NCBI GenBank assembly: GCA_017451145.1
Contig: JAFSSG010000013.1
Coordinates: 1-25,426, forward strand
Origin: Clostridia bacterium
Lineage (GTDB): Bacteria; Bacillota_A; Clostridia; UBA1381
Direction: 5' to 3'
DNA: 25,426 nt
Of this stretch, positions 8,143 to 17,174 are shown piece by piece (position 1 is the stretch's first letter; the number at the start of each line of letters is the position of its first letter). A model generated the notes under the pieces. That model had not been told where the DNA came from. It did not search any database and saw only the letters and a list, made by a program, of their open reading frames with translations. A program made the translations under genes and the position numbers.

Positions 8143-8461
8143 GTTTTTCCCTCCTAATTATTTTTTGGTCTGCGGATGCTTGGCATCCAACACTTGCACG
8201 ACAGCGGCGATGAAACACAACATCGCCGGGTGTTTCCTACATCACCCTAAATAAAACCCGAACCGCACCTTTTGGCGAAAATTCGGGACGTTTCAGCCAT
8301 AAAAACACGCAACTCAACCCTACCCACAAAACCTCTGTTTTGCAGGGAATAATGCTAATATGGCGTGACCTGCCGCCCGATTTCAAGAACCGGACAATCT
8401 CCACGGAAAAACCAGCATTTCGCTGCAACCTCCCGCTTCATCGTTTGTCAAGTGTCACAAT
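8143..8461 (-). promoter_or_regulatory. Long structured 5' leader of the S10 operon
   Basis: About 318 nt separate the inferred transcription start near 8461 from the rpsJ start codon. The RNA can form, in order: a long-range helix of UUGCAG (8428-8423) with CUGCAA (8345-8340), enclosing small hairpins such as CAGC/GCUG and CCGGUU/AAUCGG; the terminator-like hairpin listed separately; a GGGUG/CACCC hairpin (8247-8228); a perfect 7-bp GGCGAUG/CAUCGCC hairpin (8227-8206); and a perfect 6-bp GGAUGC/GCAUCC hairpin (8188-8174) just before the ribosome binding site. This density of pairing fits an autoregulatory ribosomal protein leader. I believe a Clostridia S10-operon leader class has been proposed, but I could not check for a match. 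Confidence 0.6.
8248..8287 (-). terminator. Candidate attenuator hairpin in the S10 leader
   Basis: On the minus strand a stem CCCGAA (8287-8282) pairs with UUCGGG (8262-8257). It has an inner CGCC/GGUG helix with an AAAA loop, and UUUUAUUU follows immediately. This is the form of an intrinsic terminator, placed about 106 bases before rpsJ inside the leader. Premature termination under regulatory control would explain it. An alternative is a simple structural hairpin. Confidence 0.5.
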
Positions 8462-8467
8462 GCGACG

Positions 8468-8496
8468 ATTATATAATATATAAGAAAATTTTGCAA
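8468..8496 (-). promoter_or_regulatory. Promoter of the S10 ribosomal operon
   Basis: Reading the minus strand, TTGCAA (8496-8491) and TATAAT (8473-8468) are separated by exactly 17 bases, a strong vegetative sigma-factor promoter with a perfect -10 box. It points at rpsJ. No better promoter lies closer to the gene. Confidence 0.75.
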
Positions 8497-8710
8497 TAGT
8501 TCGGCTGATTTTTATTAAAAAAATTTTTAACGAAATTTTAACATTATTTTTACTGTTTTTTGTGCTTTTTGCACAATTTGGCATTTTTTGTGCAAAAAGC
8601 AGACCTTTTCTTAGTGCATTTTTCATTTTTCTTCAATTTTAAAAAAAGCATTTTTGAGCATACTAAAAAAAACGGATTTTTGAATTTTGATTTTATGAAA
8701 GGAGTTTGCG
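8497..8710. other. AT-rich intergenic segment upstream of murA with a 14-bp inverted repeat
   Basis: This segment holds no gene. It is rich in A and T runs and contains a perfect inverted repeat: TGCTTTTTGCACAA at 8563-8576 and its reverse complement at 8588-8601, with 11 bases between. TTGTGC half-sites also occur as TTGTGC-N5-GCACAA (8560-8576). No convincing U-run follows on either strand, so this looks more like an operator or structural element than a terminator. AAAGGAG (8699-8704) is the murA ribosome binding site. I did not find a well-spaced murA promoter. Confidence 0.5.
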
Positions 8711-9958
8711 ATGTCGGAAATAATTGTAAAAAAATCTCCCGAATTATGCGGAAATGTCGTATGCTCAGGTTCAAAAAATGCGGCACTCCCCATTCTTGCC
8801 GCAACAATTCTCACTGAGGGCAAAAATGTTATAAATAATCTCCCGCGTCTTACCGATACCGAAAATATGTTTGAAATTCTTACAGCTTTGGGAGGCGTTT
8901 GCAATATAAATGTCAATACTGCGGAAATCGATTTCACGAATTGCCGTGAATATTCAGCCTCATATGAGCTGATGACAAAATTTCGAGGCTCTTTTTTCCT
9001 TGCCGCTCCTATTTTATCGCGTATGAAACGGGCAAGGATTTCTATGCCCGGCGGCTGTCCTATCGGAAACCGCCCGATTGACCTGCACCTAAAAGGCTTT
9101 GCGGCAATGGGTGCGGAAATCGAAAAAGGACACGGGTATGTGGATTTATACTGCGAAAAGCTGAGAGGTGCAAAAATTTATTTGGATTTCCCAAGCGTCG
9201 GTGCTACCGAAAACCTCATAATCGCCGCCGTTTTAGCCGACGGCGAAACGATAATCGAAAATGCGGCGGCTGAGCCTGAAATAGCCGACCTTGCGAATTT
9301 TTTAATAAAGCAGGGTGCAAAAATTCACGGCGTCGGAAGCGGTACAATTAAAATTTACGGCGTAAAGCGGTTAGAACCTGTCACCTATTCCATAATTTCG
9401 GACAGGATCGAGGCAGGTACATTTATGAGTGCCTTTGCGATAACCGGCGGAAAGGGCAGGATCGATAACATAAATCCCGTTCATTTAAAGCCTGTTACAG
9501 CAAAACTGACCGAAATGGGTGCGGAAATCGACGAGCATCGGAACTATATTTGTATTGACGCAACAAGGCCTTTAAATTCAGCGAATATCAAAACCCTGCC
9601 GTTTCCGGGCTTTCCGACCGATATGCAGGCACAGTTTTCCGCACTTTTATGCGAAACCAACGGTAGCGGAATTATTGTCGAAACAGTTTTTGAAAACAGG
9701 TTTTTGCATATAGGGGAGCTGAACCGTATGGGTGCAAATATCAGGATTGACGGGCGAAGCTCATTTATCGAGGGTAACAGGCATTTAAGCGGTGCAAAAG
9801 TAGATGCAATGGATTTACGTGGCGGTGCGGCACTCGTTTTGGCAGGGCTTTGTGCCGACGGCGAAACGAGGATAAGCGGTGTGCATCATATAAAAAGAGG
9901 GTATGAAAATCTTTGCGGAAAGCTCCGTTCAATCGGCGGGAACATTTTTTTGGAATAG
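8711..9958 (+). CDS. murA: UDP-N-acetylglucosamine 1-carboxyvinyltransferase (MurA)
   Basis: MurA transfers enolpyruvate from PEP to UDP-GlcNAc, the first committed step of peptidoglycan synthesis in the cytoplasm. The 415 residues match the family length. Lys22-Asn23 of the substrate-binding SKNAALPIL motif are present. The mobile loop GGCPIGNRP keeps the catalytic, fosfomycin-reactive cysteine at residue 116. FPTDMQAQFSALL and ENRFLHIGELNRMGA, the conserved C-terminal blocks, are intact. Firmicutes often carry two MurA paralogues; which one this is cannot be decided here. It reads away from the S10 operon and is followed by addB after 63 bases that contain a new promoter. Confidence 0.96.
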   Translation: MSEIIVKKSPELCGNVVCSGSKNAALPILAATILTEGKNVINNLPRLTDTENMFEILTALGGVCNINVNTAEIDFTNCREYSASYELMTKFRGSFFLAAPILSRMKRARISMPGGCPIGNRPIDLHLKGFAAMGAEIEKGHGYVDLYCEKLRGAKIYLDFPSVGATENLIIAAVLADGETIIENAAAEPEIADLANFLIKQGAKIHGVGSGTIKIYGVKRLEPVTYSIISDRIEAGTFMSAFAITGGKGRIDNINPVHLKPVTAKLTEMGAEIDEHRNYICIDATRPLNSANIKTLPFPGFPTDMQAQFSALLCETNGSGIIVETVFENRFLHIGELNRMGANIRIDGRSSFIEGNRHLSGAKVDAMDLRGGAALVLAGLCADGETRISGVHHIKRGYENLCGKLRSIGGNIFLE

Positions 9959-9961
9959 TAC

Positions 9962-9990
9962 TTTTAATTGTACACCTTATGTGTTATAAT
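9962..9990 (+). promoter_or_regulatory. Promoter upstream of addBA
   Basis: TATAAT at 9985-9990 is perfect and has an upstream TG one base away (extended -10). A weak -35 TTTTAA (9962-9967) lies 17 bases before it. AAGGAG follows at 10008-10013, eight bases before the addB start. The extended -10 may make up for the poor -35. Confidence 0.6.
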
Positions 9991-10021
9991 TAAGGAAATG
10001 TTTTTTTAAGGAGATGTTTTT

Positions 10022-13000
10022 ATGCCGATTGAAATAGTTACGGGCGGTATCGGCTCGGGCAAGAGCAGTTATCTTTATGATAAAATGATAAAAAATCTGG
10101 CCGAAAACAAAGGTTCAAATGCTATTTTGATTGTGCCTGAGCAGTTTTCCTATACCGCCGAGAAAACTCTTTCCGAAAGGCTTGGCGGACTTGGTATAAA
10201 TAATGTCGGGGTCGCCACCTTTTCAAAGCTTTTAAAACGCGTTGTTCCGCAGAAAAAATCCCTGCTTGAAAGCGGAAAAACAATGCTTGTTCAAAAGGCG
10301 GCAAAATCGGTTTCGGACAGCAATGTTTTCCGTATTTCCGCATCACATTCGGGATTTATCAGTTCCCTTTCCGATTTGTTTTCCGAATTCAGTCGGTACT
10401 GCATACTCCCCGAAGATTTTGCAAGTTTGCCGACCGAAAATCCGCATACGGCAAAAAAACTTGCTTCTTTAAACGAAATTTATAAGCTTTACACCGACAG
10501 CCTACCTGATGATTTCGGCGACAAAGACGATGCCTATGCGGTTTTTGCCGAAATAGCCGAAAGCTCTGATATTTTCAAAAATACCTTTTTCTACATAGAT
10601 GATTATAACGATTTTATGCCGACGCATTACACGGCGATTACTGCACTTTTAAAAAAATCGCTCGGCGTTTTTATCACGCTGTGCTGTGACGAGAATTCTT
10701 CCGGAAATCTCTTTTTGCCGGTGCAAAAGACGAAAGCACGGCTTATTTCCATTGCCGAAAAATCTGCCGTTCCCTACTCTGTAGTAAATCGTACAGGGAA
10801 TTGCGATTACATAAACGCTGACGATATACGCTTTCTTATTGAGAATTGGGAGGAAAAACCGAAATATGACAAAAACAGCGAAAATATTTCAATCTTTAAT
10901 GCTCTCGATATCTTTTCCGAAGTCGAGCATACGGCGTCACAGATAATATCCCTCGTGCGTGAGAAGGGTTACCGTTTCCGTGATATCGGGATACTTTGCG
11001 GTGATATGGAGCAGTATTTACATATTATGACCTCCGTTTTCGCCGATTTTGACATACCCTTTTTCACCGACGAAAAACTGCCCGTCAGTATGCACCCAAT
11101 CGCGAAGACAGCACTTTCTCTGTTTGATATAATAAAGGATAATTGGAGCTATTCCGCCGTTTTTGATTATTTTAGGACAGGCTACATATATTTTAAAACG
11201 GAGGACGGCATAACCGCAATATCTCAAGAGGATATCGACCTTTTGGAAAACTATGTTTTAATGCATGGAATAAGGGGCAAAAAGGCGTGGTTCTCCGAAT
11301 GGACAAAAACAGACGAAACGGTTTTTGACAGCGTCATAGAAACACGCAAAAAGGAGGAAACCGACCTCGAAAAGCTCAACAAACTGCGTAATCTTGTAAT
11401 TACGCCGTTTGCAAATTTTCTTGAAAATAGGAGCAGAACGGCTACGGGAATAGCGGAAGCCGTTTACAATTTTCTGTGTGACATAAACCTTTTTGACGGG
11501 ATTTTAAAGGAATGTGAAATATTTGATAAAGAGGGCAAACGTAACGAATCCGAGCAGTTTAAACAGGTGTGGAACTTTATTATTGAAACACTTGACCAGC
11601 TTGTATCGGTTTCGGGAGGCGGCAGTATCAGCCGTGAGGATTTTGCCGACAGATTTTCGTGCGGTCTTGCAGAGTGCAACATTTCAACCATTCCGTCAGG
11701 GCTTGACCGTGTGTCTTTGGGTACTGTTTCGAGAAATTCGCCATCACGGGTTAAAGCTCTTTTCGTAATGGGAGCATTAGACGGGCAGTTCCCAAAAATT
11801 TCATCTGAGGGCAATATCCTTTCCGATTTTGACAGAGCGTATCTTTCCTCTGCCTTAAATGAGCGGGAAAAGGAGTTCTCGCCTGACAGCACAGGCAGAG
11901 TTTTGCTTGAAAACTTCAAATTCTACCGTGCTTTTACCGCTGCAACGGACAAGCTTTTCATAAGCTTTCCCTCGATAGACAAAGAAGGCAGTCCCGTAAA
12001 TCAGGCACATTTTATTTCCGAGCTTACCGAAATGTTTGATATTGAAATCAAGGAAAATATACTGTCGCAGCCAACGGCGGAAGAGCTTTTGGCGTCGGCG
12101 AAACACGGATTATACTATTTGCTTTTAAGGCTTTCCGAATTTTACAAAAAGGAGCCCGAAAAAATCTGGCAGACGGTTTATGATTGGTACGCTAAAAATC
12201 CTGAATATCGCGATAAACTTGATATTTTAAAGTCTGCCGCGAAATATAAACGTTCCCAACCCGCACTGTCACGACAAAAAGCCGAAATGCTTTACGGCAA
12301 AAATAAGAAATACAGTATTACCGCACTCGAAAAATTTGAAAAATGCCCGTTTTCCTATTATCTGGAGCGTGGTCTTTGCCTCCAAGAGCAAAAGGAATAC
12401 AAAATCGAAAAATCCCACATAGGCAGTCTTTTGCATATGGCAATATATGAGTTCTGCCATATGGTCGAAGACGGTGCAAATTCCATTTTGGAAATACATT
12501 CCAGGTGGAAAAATCTTTCGGAAGAAGATGCGGTAAAATATATAAACGCCGTTATGGACAGGATTTCCGAAAAGGTTTTAAAAACCGCAGATGATGACGA
12601 CAAAAACCGAATCACATATCTTTTGTCACGGTGTCGAAAGACGCTCGAAGCCTCAGTAACCACAATCCGCAAAAGCCTTTCAGCCGGTGAATATGTCGCC
12701 GTGTGCTATGAAAAGGATTTTGAAACTGTTATCGATTGGAAAGGCAATTCCATAACCCTTATCGGCGTTATTGACCGCATTGACATTATGGAAAGTATTG
12801 CGGAAAACAAGTTAAATATCCGCATAGTTGACTATAAGTCAGGCAAAAAAACCTTTTCAGTCGAGGCAATTTGCGACAAGGTCGATATGCAATTGGTACT
12901 ATATGCCTTAGCCGCGGAGGATTTGGCAAAAACGGGCAATTTGGCATCAAAAGACGCCTTGACTCCCTCCGTAAACGCGATTTTATACAGCAAACTGACC

Positions 13001-13474
13001 GATGCGGATTTTGACGAAATATCGCCGTCACGGATCGAGGATATAAAATCAAAAGCCGTTAAAACGCAAAAAATGGACGGTCTGTTCATTTTGGACGAGG
13101 TGACGGACGGAGAAAGCACTTCTCTTTCAAAGGAAACGCTTTACAGTATGGACCCTGCGATCGAGGAAACCTCAAAGAGTGAGTTTTTAAATATCAGTTT
13201 TAAGGCAGACGGAAATGCTACAAAAAGGTCCAAAATCGCCACACGTCACAATTTTGAGATACTTGCAAAATATATCAAAAAATCCGCCGTTGACGCAGAC
13301 TGTGCGATAAAATCGGGTAATATTGAGATTAAGCCTTATAAATCAGGTAACGCCACGCCATGCGATTACTGCGGATTTAAAGAGGTATGTTTGTTTGATG
13401 AAAAGCTTGACGGTTACAGGCTTCAAACAGATACAGAGGATTTATATGCTTTTATGGAAAAGGAGGTTGATTAA
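10022..13474 (+). CDS. addB: ATP-dependent helicase/nuclease subunit B (AddB)
   Basis: AddB partners AddA in the Firmicute counterpart of RecBCD, which processes double-strand breaks up to Chi-like sites before RecA loading. The 1150 residues begin with a Walker A motif (GGIGSGKS, residues 8-15). The C-terminal nuclease domain shows the acidic motif GVIDRID (Asp918, Asp921) and VDYKSG (Asp937, Lys939). Four cysteines, 775 in FEKCPFSYY and 1114, 1117 and 1123 in CDYCGFKEVC, flank the nuclease domain exactly as the 4Fe-4S staple of AddB does. Length is close to the family norm. The stop lies two bases before the addA start. Confidence 0.95.
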   Translation: MPIEIVTGGIGSGKSSYLYDKMIKNLAENKGSNAILIVPEQFSYTAEKTLSERLGGLGINNVGVATFSKLLKRVVPQKKSLLESGKTMLVQKAAKSVSDSNVFRISASHSGFISSLSDLFSEFSRYCILPEDFASLPTENPHTAKKLASLNEIYKLYTDSLPDDFGDKDDAYAVFAEIAESSDIFKNTFFYIDDYNDFMPTHYTAITALLKKSLGVFITLCCDENSSGNLFLPVQKTKARLISIAEKSAVPYSVVNRTGNCDYINADDIRFLIENWEEKPKYDKNSENISIFNALDIFSEVEHTASQIISLVREKGYRFRDIGILCGDMEQYLHIMTSVFADFDIPFFTDEKLPVSMHPIAKTALSLFDIIKDNWSYSAVFDYFRTGYIYFKTEDGITAISQEDIDLLENYVLMHGIRGKKAWFSEWTKTDETVFDSVIETRKKEETDLEKLNKLRNLVITPFANFLENRSRTATGIAEAVYNFLCDINLFDGILKECEIFDKEGKRNESEQFKQVWNFIIETLDQLVSVSGGGSISREDFADRFSCGLAECNISTIPSGLDRVSLGTVSRNSPSRVKALFVMGALDGQFPKISSEGNILSDFDRAYLSSALNEREKEFSPDSTGRVLLENFKFYRAFTAATDKLFISFPSIDKEGSPVNQAHFISELTEMFDIEIKENILSQPTAEELLASAKHGLYYLLLRLSEFYKKEPEKIWQTVYDWYAKNPEYRDKLDILKSAAKYKRSQPALSRQKAEMLYGKNKKYSITALEKFEKCPFSYYLERGLCLQEQKEYKIEKSHIGSLLHMAIYEFCHMVEDGANSILEIHSRWKNLSEEDAVKYINAVMDRISEKVLKTADDDDKNRITYLLSRCRKTLEASVTTIRKSLSAGEYVAVCYEKDFETVIDWKGNSITLIGVIDRIDIMESIAENKLNIRIVDYKSGKKTFSVEAICDKVDMQLVLYALAAEDLAKTGNLASKDALTPSVNAILYSKLTDADFDEISPSRIEDIKSKAVKTQKMDGLFILDEVTDGESTSLSKETLYSMDPAIEETSKSEFLNISFKADGNATKRSKIATRHNFEILAKYIKKSAVDADCAIKSGNIEIKPYKSGNATPCDYCGFKEVCLFDEKLDGYRLQTDTEDLYAFMEKEVD

Positions 13475-13476
13475 GA

Positions 13477-16400
13477 ATGGGCGAAATACATTGGTCACCC
13501 TCTCAAAAAGATGCAATCTATACAAAATACTTAGATGACGGAAAAAGCTGTAATATTTTGGTAAGTGCGGCGGCAGGTTCGGGAAAAACTGCCGTTTTGG
13601 TACAGCGTATAATCGAAAAGCTTATACCGCAAGATCTATCAAAACGTGTTGACGCAAACAGGCTTTTGGTCGTAACATTTACAAACGCTGCGGCACACGA
13701 AATGGTAGAGCGTATAAAAAAATCGCTTAGTGCCGCACTTGTATCGGCGAAAAATGACGGCGATTTTGAAAAATGTCAGCGAATAAAGGATCAGCAACTC
13801 CTGATCCCCGACAGCGACATTACCACGATTGACGCATTTTGTCTGCGTCTTATCCGTCGGCATTTTAACATTTTGGACATTTCCCCCGATTTCAATATTT
13901 GCGACGAGGCCCAATCCGAGCTTTTGGCGGAAGATGCCATGGACGAGCTTTTTTCCGAGCTTTATGCGGAAAATGACCAAGATTTTATCGATTTACTGCG
14001 TATGTACGCCTCAAACAGCAGTGATTCGGGACTTCAAAAGCTGATTAAGCAGATATATGATTTTCTCATAAAAATCCCAAATCCGTTCGATTGGCTGACA
14101 CAAAAAACAGAAGCATTGAAGCTGGAAAACGGGATAGAAAACAGTGCCTGGTATAAAAAGGGCATAGATACGGCAAAACACAAGCTCGAATATGCTTTTT
14201 CCCTTACCGAAGACGCTCTTTCCTACATTTTCGGCGATAGCAATATTGCCTCTCAAATCTTGGAAAATCCGCTTGAAAAGGGGAATGCCGTTTTTGAGCA
14301 TTGGAAGTCCTACTACAAGCTTTTTTATATATATTATAATGAGCTAAAAGCCATAAAGGACGCAACTACAGAGCAACAATCGGCATTTCTATCCTCCTTC
14401 AAGCGTCCGCAGTTTGCGAAAAATTCTGCATTATCGGAAGATGATGTTGCTTACCTGAAGGAAATAAACGAGAGCATAAAAGCGGAGGTTATATTTTCCA
14501 AAAACTTTTTAACTCTTGACAAAGAAAAATTTACCCAGCTGAGCCGTGAAGCACTGTATCCGACAGTTTACGCACTCGGCAAAATCGTAAAAAGATTTTA
14601 TGAGAAATTTTACGAGAAAAAGCTTTCAAAAAATGTGCTTGAGTTTACAGATGTGGAGCAATTAGCACATAAACTGCTTTCGGAAAATCCCGAAATATCG
14701 CACGAACTTATGTCAAAGTATGAGGAAGTTTTGATTGACGAATATCAGGACACGAGCCTTTTGCAAGAGGCAATATTCAGCTTTGTTACAGACGGGAGCA
14801 ACCTCTTTACCGTCGGCGATATGAAGCAGAGCATATACCGCTTCCGTTCCAGCGACCCGACGATTTTCAAGTCACGGCTTGACATATCCTCTTTTGACAA
14901 GGAAAGCCCTGACCGCAAAATCATTCTTTCCGAAAACTTCCGAAGCAGAAGCGAGGTTTTGGAAAGCGTAAACGATATCTTTAATGCGATTATGTCGGAA
15001 AATGCGGGAGAAATCGATTACGACGACGCCCAAAGGCTCAATACCGGAAATGACGGCTACGCCAGAACAGGATTTGACTTCCGCAGCGAATGTGTGATTA
15101 TCAACTCCGAGCAATTTGAAGAAGAAGATGATGATGACGAAGAAGAATACGAGGACCTGTCCGCAGCCACTATGGAGGCCCGATTTATCGCATCGGAAAT
15201 CGCACGGCTCAAAAGAGAGCATTTCAAGGTGCGTGACGGCGACGGTCTGCGTGACATAAAAAACAGTGATATCGTCATTTTGATGTCATCATATAAAAAG
15301 GCGGCGGAGGCGTTTAAATCCGAGCTCAACAACTTTGGAATAGAGTGTTTTGCAGAGCAAAGCGGTTATTTTGACAGAAACGAAATACGGCTTATGCTTT
15401 CCCTTTTCAAAGTAATAGAAAATCCAAGCTCCGATATACCGCTACTTGGCGTTCTGCGTTCGCCGATCGCGTCCTTTTCGGATGACGAACTCGTAACCAT
15501 ACGGAAATGCAAAAACGGCAGATTTTTCTACGCGTTAAAGGAGCTTATACGTCTTAAAAATGACGGAGAAATCACAAATGCCGACGATATAAAAACTGCC
15601 GAAAAGGCGGAGCGGTTTTTGGGAAATCTGAACCGCTGGAGGTCATATTCACGGTATATGCACTCAGACAAGCTCATCTGGACGCTTTTTGAGGAAACGG
15701 ACTTTTACGCCTTTTGCGGTGCGTTATACGGTGGCGAAGAGGCACAGGCAAACCTGCGTCTTCTCTTTGAACGTGCGAAGCAGTACGAATCTTACGGATT
15801 CCGTGGCATTTTCGGGTTTGTAAAATACATTGAGCGTGTTAAAAGAGCCAAGCAGGATTTAAGCTCGGCAAAAATCATAGGCGAAAATCACGATGTCGTG
15901 CGGATTATGACCATTCATAAAAGCAAGGGCTTGGAATTCCCCGTCGTTTTCGTGGCACTGGGAGGAAAAAAGCTTATTAAAAAGCTCGATAATTCAAAGT
16001 TTATTATGCACAAGGATTACGGCATAAGCCTTGACTATATCCTTTTCGAGAATAATAGCACAGTAGTTTCTCCGCTTAAAGAGCTTTTCCGCTCAATCAT
16101 TTTCACCGAGCAGATTTCGGAGGATATACGTAAGCTTTATGTCGCTATGACACGTGCGAAAGAAAAGCTGTACTTTGTCGCAACCGCAAAAAAGCCGACT
16201 TTAAAGGAAACTTCAAACGGCAAACTTCCCTTTGGCTATGTTCTTTCCGCAAAGAGCTTTTGCGATTGGGTATTGCCCGTTGCAAAAGGCTCGAAAAACT
16301 GGGTTTTGAAAAATCTCTCGGCAGACAGCATAAAACCCGTTCTTCCGCCTGAAGCTGAAGAAAGCACCGATAAATCAACCGAAAACATCAATATTGTCGA

Positions 16401-17040
16401 TATTTTGGAGTACAAGTACCCCTATTCCGACGCAACAGTACTTCCTGCAAAGGTTTCTGTATCACAGCTTAAAGCATCGGAAATGACAGCAATTATTCCA
16501 AAACCCGCATTTTTGTCGAATACCAAAATAAGCGGTGTCGGGTACGGAACGGCAGTTCACACAGTTTTGCAGGAGCTTGTCCCTTGCGAAAATATGGATA
16601 TTCCCTACATAAATTCGGAAATCTCACGTATCGTATCTATCGGCAAACTTCTTCCTGAAGACGCAAAATTGATAAACCCAAACAGGATTCTTGCCTTTTA
16701 CCGCTCCGATATCGGCAGACGCATTATAAAAAGTCCGCAGGTCTGCCGTGAACAAGCATTTGAAATACTTGCCCCCGTCAGCGTTATCTATCCCGATACC
16801 GCAAAGGACACGGACGAAAAAATCATTTTACAGGGCATTATCGACTGCTGGTTTACCGAAGGCGACGAAATCGTGCTTTTGGACTATAAAACCGACTCAT
16901 TTTCCGAGGTTTCGGAAATCCATCAAAAATATGACCGTCAATTAGAGCTTTACGCATATGCCCTCGCCAAAATAACGGGCAAAACTGTGAAATCCAAATA
17001 CATTTATCTGTTCTACGACGGCTCAATATTGCCATGCTGA
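13477..17040 (+). CDS. addA: ATP-dependent helicase/nuclease subunit A (AddA)
   Basis: AddA is the motor and second nuclease of the AddAB enzyme. The UvrD/Rep-type helicase motifs are in order: Q motif around WSPSQ (residues 6-10), Walker A AAAGSGKT (31-38), motif II DEYQD (421-425), the GDMKQSIYRFR motif and motif VI LYVAMTRAKEKLY (887-899). A C-terminal RecB-like nuclease has GIID (Asp1123) and LLDYKTD (Asp1136, Lys1138). A run of 13 mostly acidic residues (548-560, E/D with one Tyr) lies between helicase motifs; family members often have an acidic linker here. AGGAGG lies ten bases upstream, inside addB. A strong terminator follows. Confidence 0.96.
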   Translation: MGEIHWSPSQKDAIYTKYLDDGKSCNILVSAAAGSGKTAVLVQRIIEKLIPQDLSKRVDANRLLVVTFTNAAAHEMVERIKKSLSAALVSAKNDGDFEKCQRIKDQQLLIPDSDITTIDAFCLRLIRRHFNILDISPDFNICDEAQSELLAEDAMDELFSELYAENDQDFIDLLRMYASNSSDSGLQKLIKQIYDFLIKIPNPFDWLTQKTEALKLENGIENSAWYKKGIDTAKHKLEYAFSLTEDALSYIFGDSNIASQILENPLEKGNAVFEHWKSYYKLFYIYYNELKAIKDATTEQQSAFLSSFKRPQFAKNSALSEDDVAYLKEINESIKAEVIFSKNFLTLDKEKFTQLSREALYPTVYALGKIVKRFYEKFYEKKLSKNVLEFTDVEQLAHKLLSENPEISHELMSKYEEVLIDEYQDTSLLQEAIFSFVTDGSNLFTVGDMKQSIYRFRSSDPTIFKSRLDISSFDKESPDRKIILSENFRSRSEVLESVNDIFNAIMSENAGEIDYDDAQRLNTGNDGYARTGFDFRSECVIINSEQFEEEDDDDEEEYEDLSAATMEARFIASEIARLKREHFKVRDGDGLRDIKNSDIVILMSSYKKAAEAFKSELNNFGIECFAEQSGYFDRNEIRLMLSLFKVIENPSSDIPLLGVLRSPIASFSDDELVTIRKCKNGRFFYALKELIRLKNDGEITNADDIKTAEKAERFLGNLNRWRSYSRYMHSDKLIWTLFEETDFYAFCGALYGGEEAQANLRLLFERAKQYESYGFRGIFGFVKYIERVKRAKQDLSSAKIIGENHDVVRIMTIHKSKGLEFPVVFVALGGKKLIKKLDNSKFIMHKDYGISLDYILFENNSTVVSPLKELFRSIIFTEQISEDIRKLYVAMTRAKEKLYFVATAKKPTLKETSNGKLPFGYVLSAKSFCDWVLPVAKGSKNWVLKNLSADSIKPVLPPEAEESTDKSTENINIVDILEYKYPYSDATVLPAKVSVSQLKASEMTAIIPKPAFLSNTKISGVGYGTAVHTVLQELVPCENMDIPYINSEISRIVSIGKLLPEDAKLINPNRILAFYRSDIGRRIIKSPQVCREQAFEILAPVSVIYPDTAKDTDEKIILQGIIDCWFTEGDEIVLLDYKTDSFSEVSEIHQKYDRQLELYAYALAKITGKTVKSKYIYLFYDGSILPC

Positions 17041-17048
17041 CAGCTTTC

Positions 17049-17082
17049 AAACCGCAAAAGCAATCGCTTTTGCGGTTTTTTT
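17049..17082 (+). terminator. Intrinsic terminator after addA
   Basis: A perfect 13-bp stem (AAACCGCAAAAGC at 17049-17061 with its complement at 17066-17078) with a 4-base loop runs into a series of seven T. It begins eight bases after the addA stop and separates addBA from the next operon. Confidence 0.9.
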
Positions 17083-17103
17083 GTAAAAATTTTAAAAAAA
17101 CTA

Positions 17104-17132
17104 TTGACAAATGGAAAAATATACTGTACTAT
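17104..17132 (+). promoter_or_regulatory. Promoter of the GntR-ABC transporter operon
   Basis: A perfect -35 TTGACA (17104-17109) and a -10 TACTAT (17127-17132) are spaced by 17 bases. The -10 lies inside the left arm of a 25-base palindrome, so a bound repressor would block RNA polymerase. Confidence 0.75.
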
Positions 17133-17147
17133 GTGTAATAGTACAGT
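17123..17147. promoter_or_regulatory. Palindromic operator, probably for the GntR regulator
   Basis: ACTGTACTAT (17123-17132) and ATAGTACAGT (17138-17147) are perfect inverted 10-bp arms around GTGTA. The palindrome covers the -10 box and probable start of the transcript whose first gene encodes a GntR-type regulator. YtrA-type regulators are known to repress their own operons through such inverted repeats. That this protein binds here is inference from position and symmetry. Confidence 0.7.
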
Positions 17148-17174
17148 TAATACAATTTTTAAGGAGGTGATTTT

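Noticed and set aside
8237..8428. A 63-codon reading frame in the S10 leader on the minus strand
   Set aside because: It starts at TTG with the purine-rich GGGAGG directly abutting it, overlaps the candidate attenuator and shows no protein-like pattern; the region is better explained as structured leader RNA.
11464..11919. A 151-codon open frame antisense to addB
   Set aside because: It lies wholly within addB with no ribosome binding site or promoter and no recognisable domain.
15118..15156. Acidic low-complexity run in addA as a possible repeat expansion
   Set aside because: Acidic linkers at this place occur in AddA homologues, and the codons are mixed GAA/GAT/GAC/GAG rather than a pure repeat.
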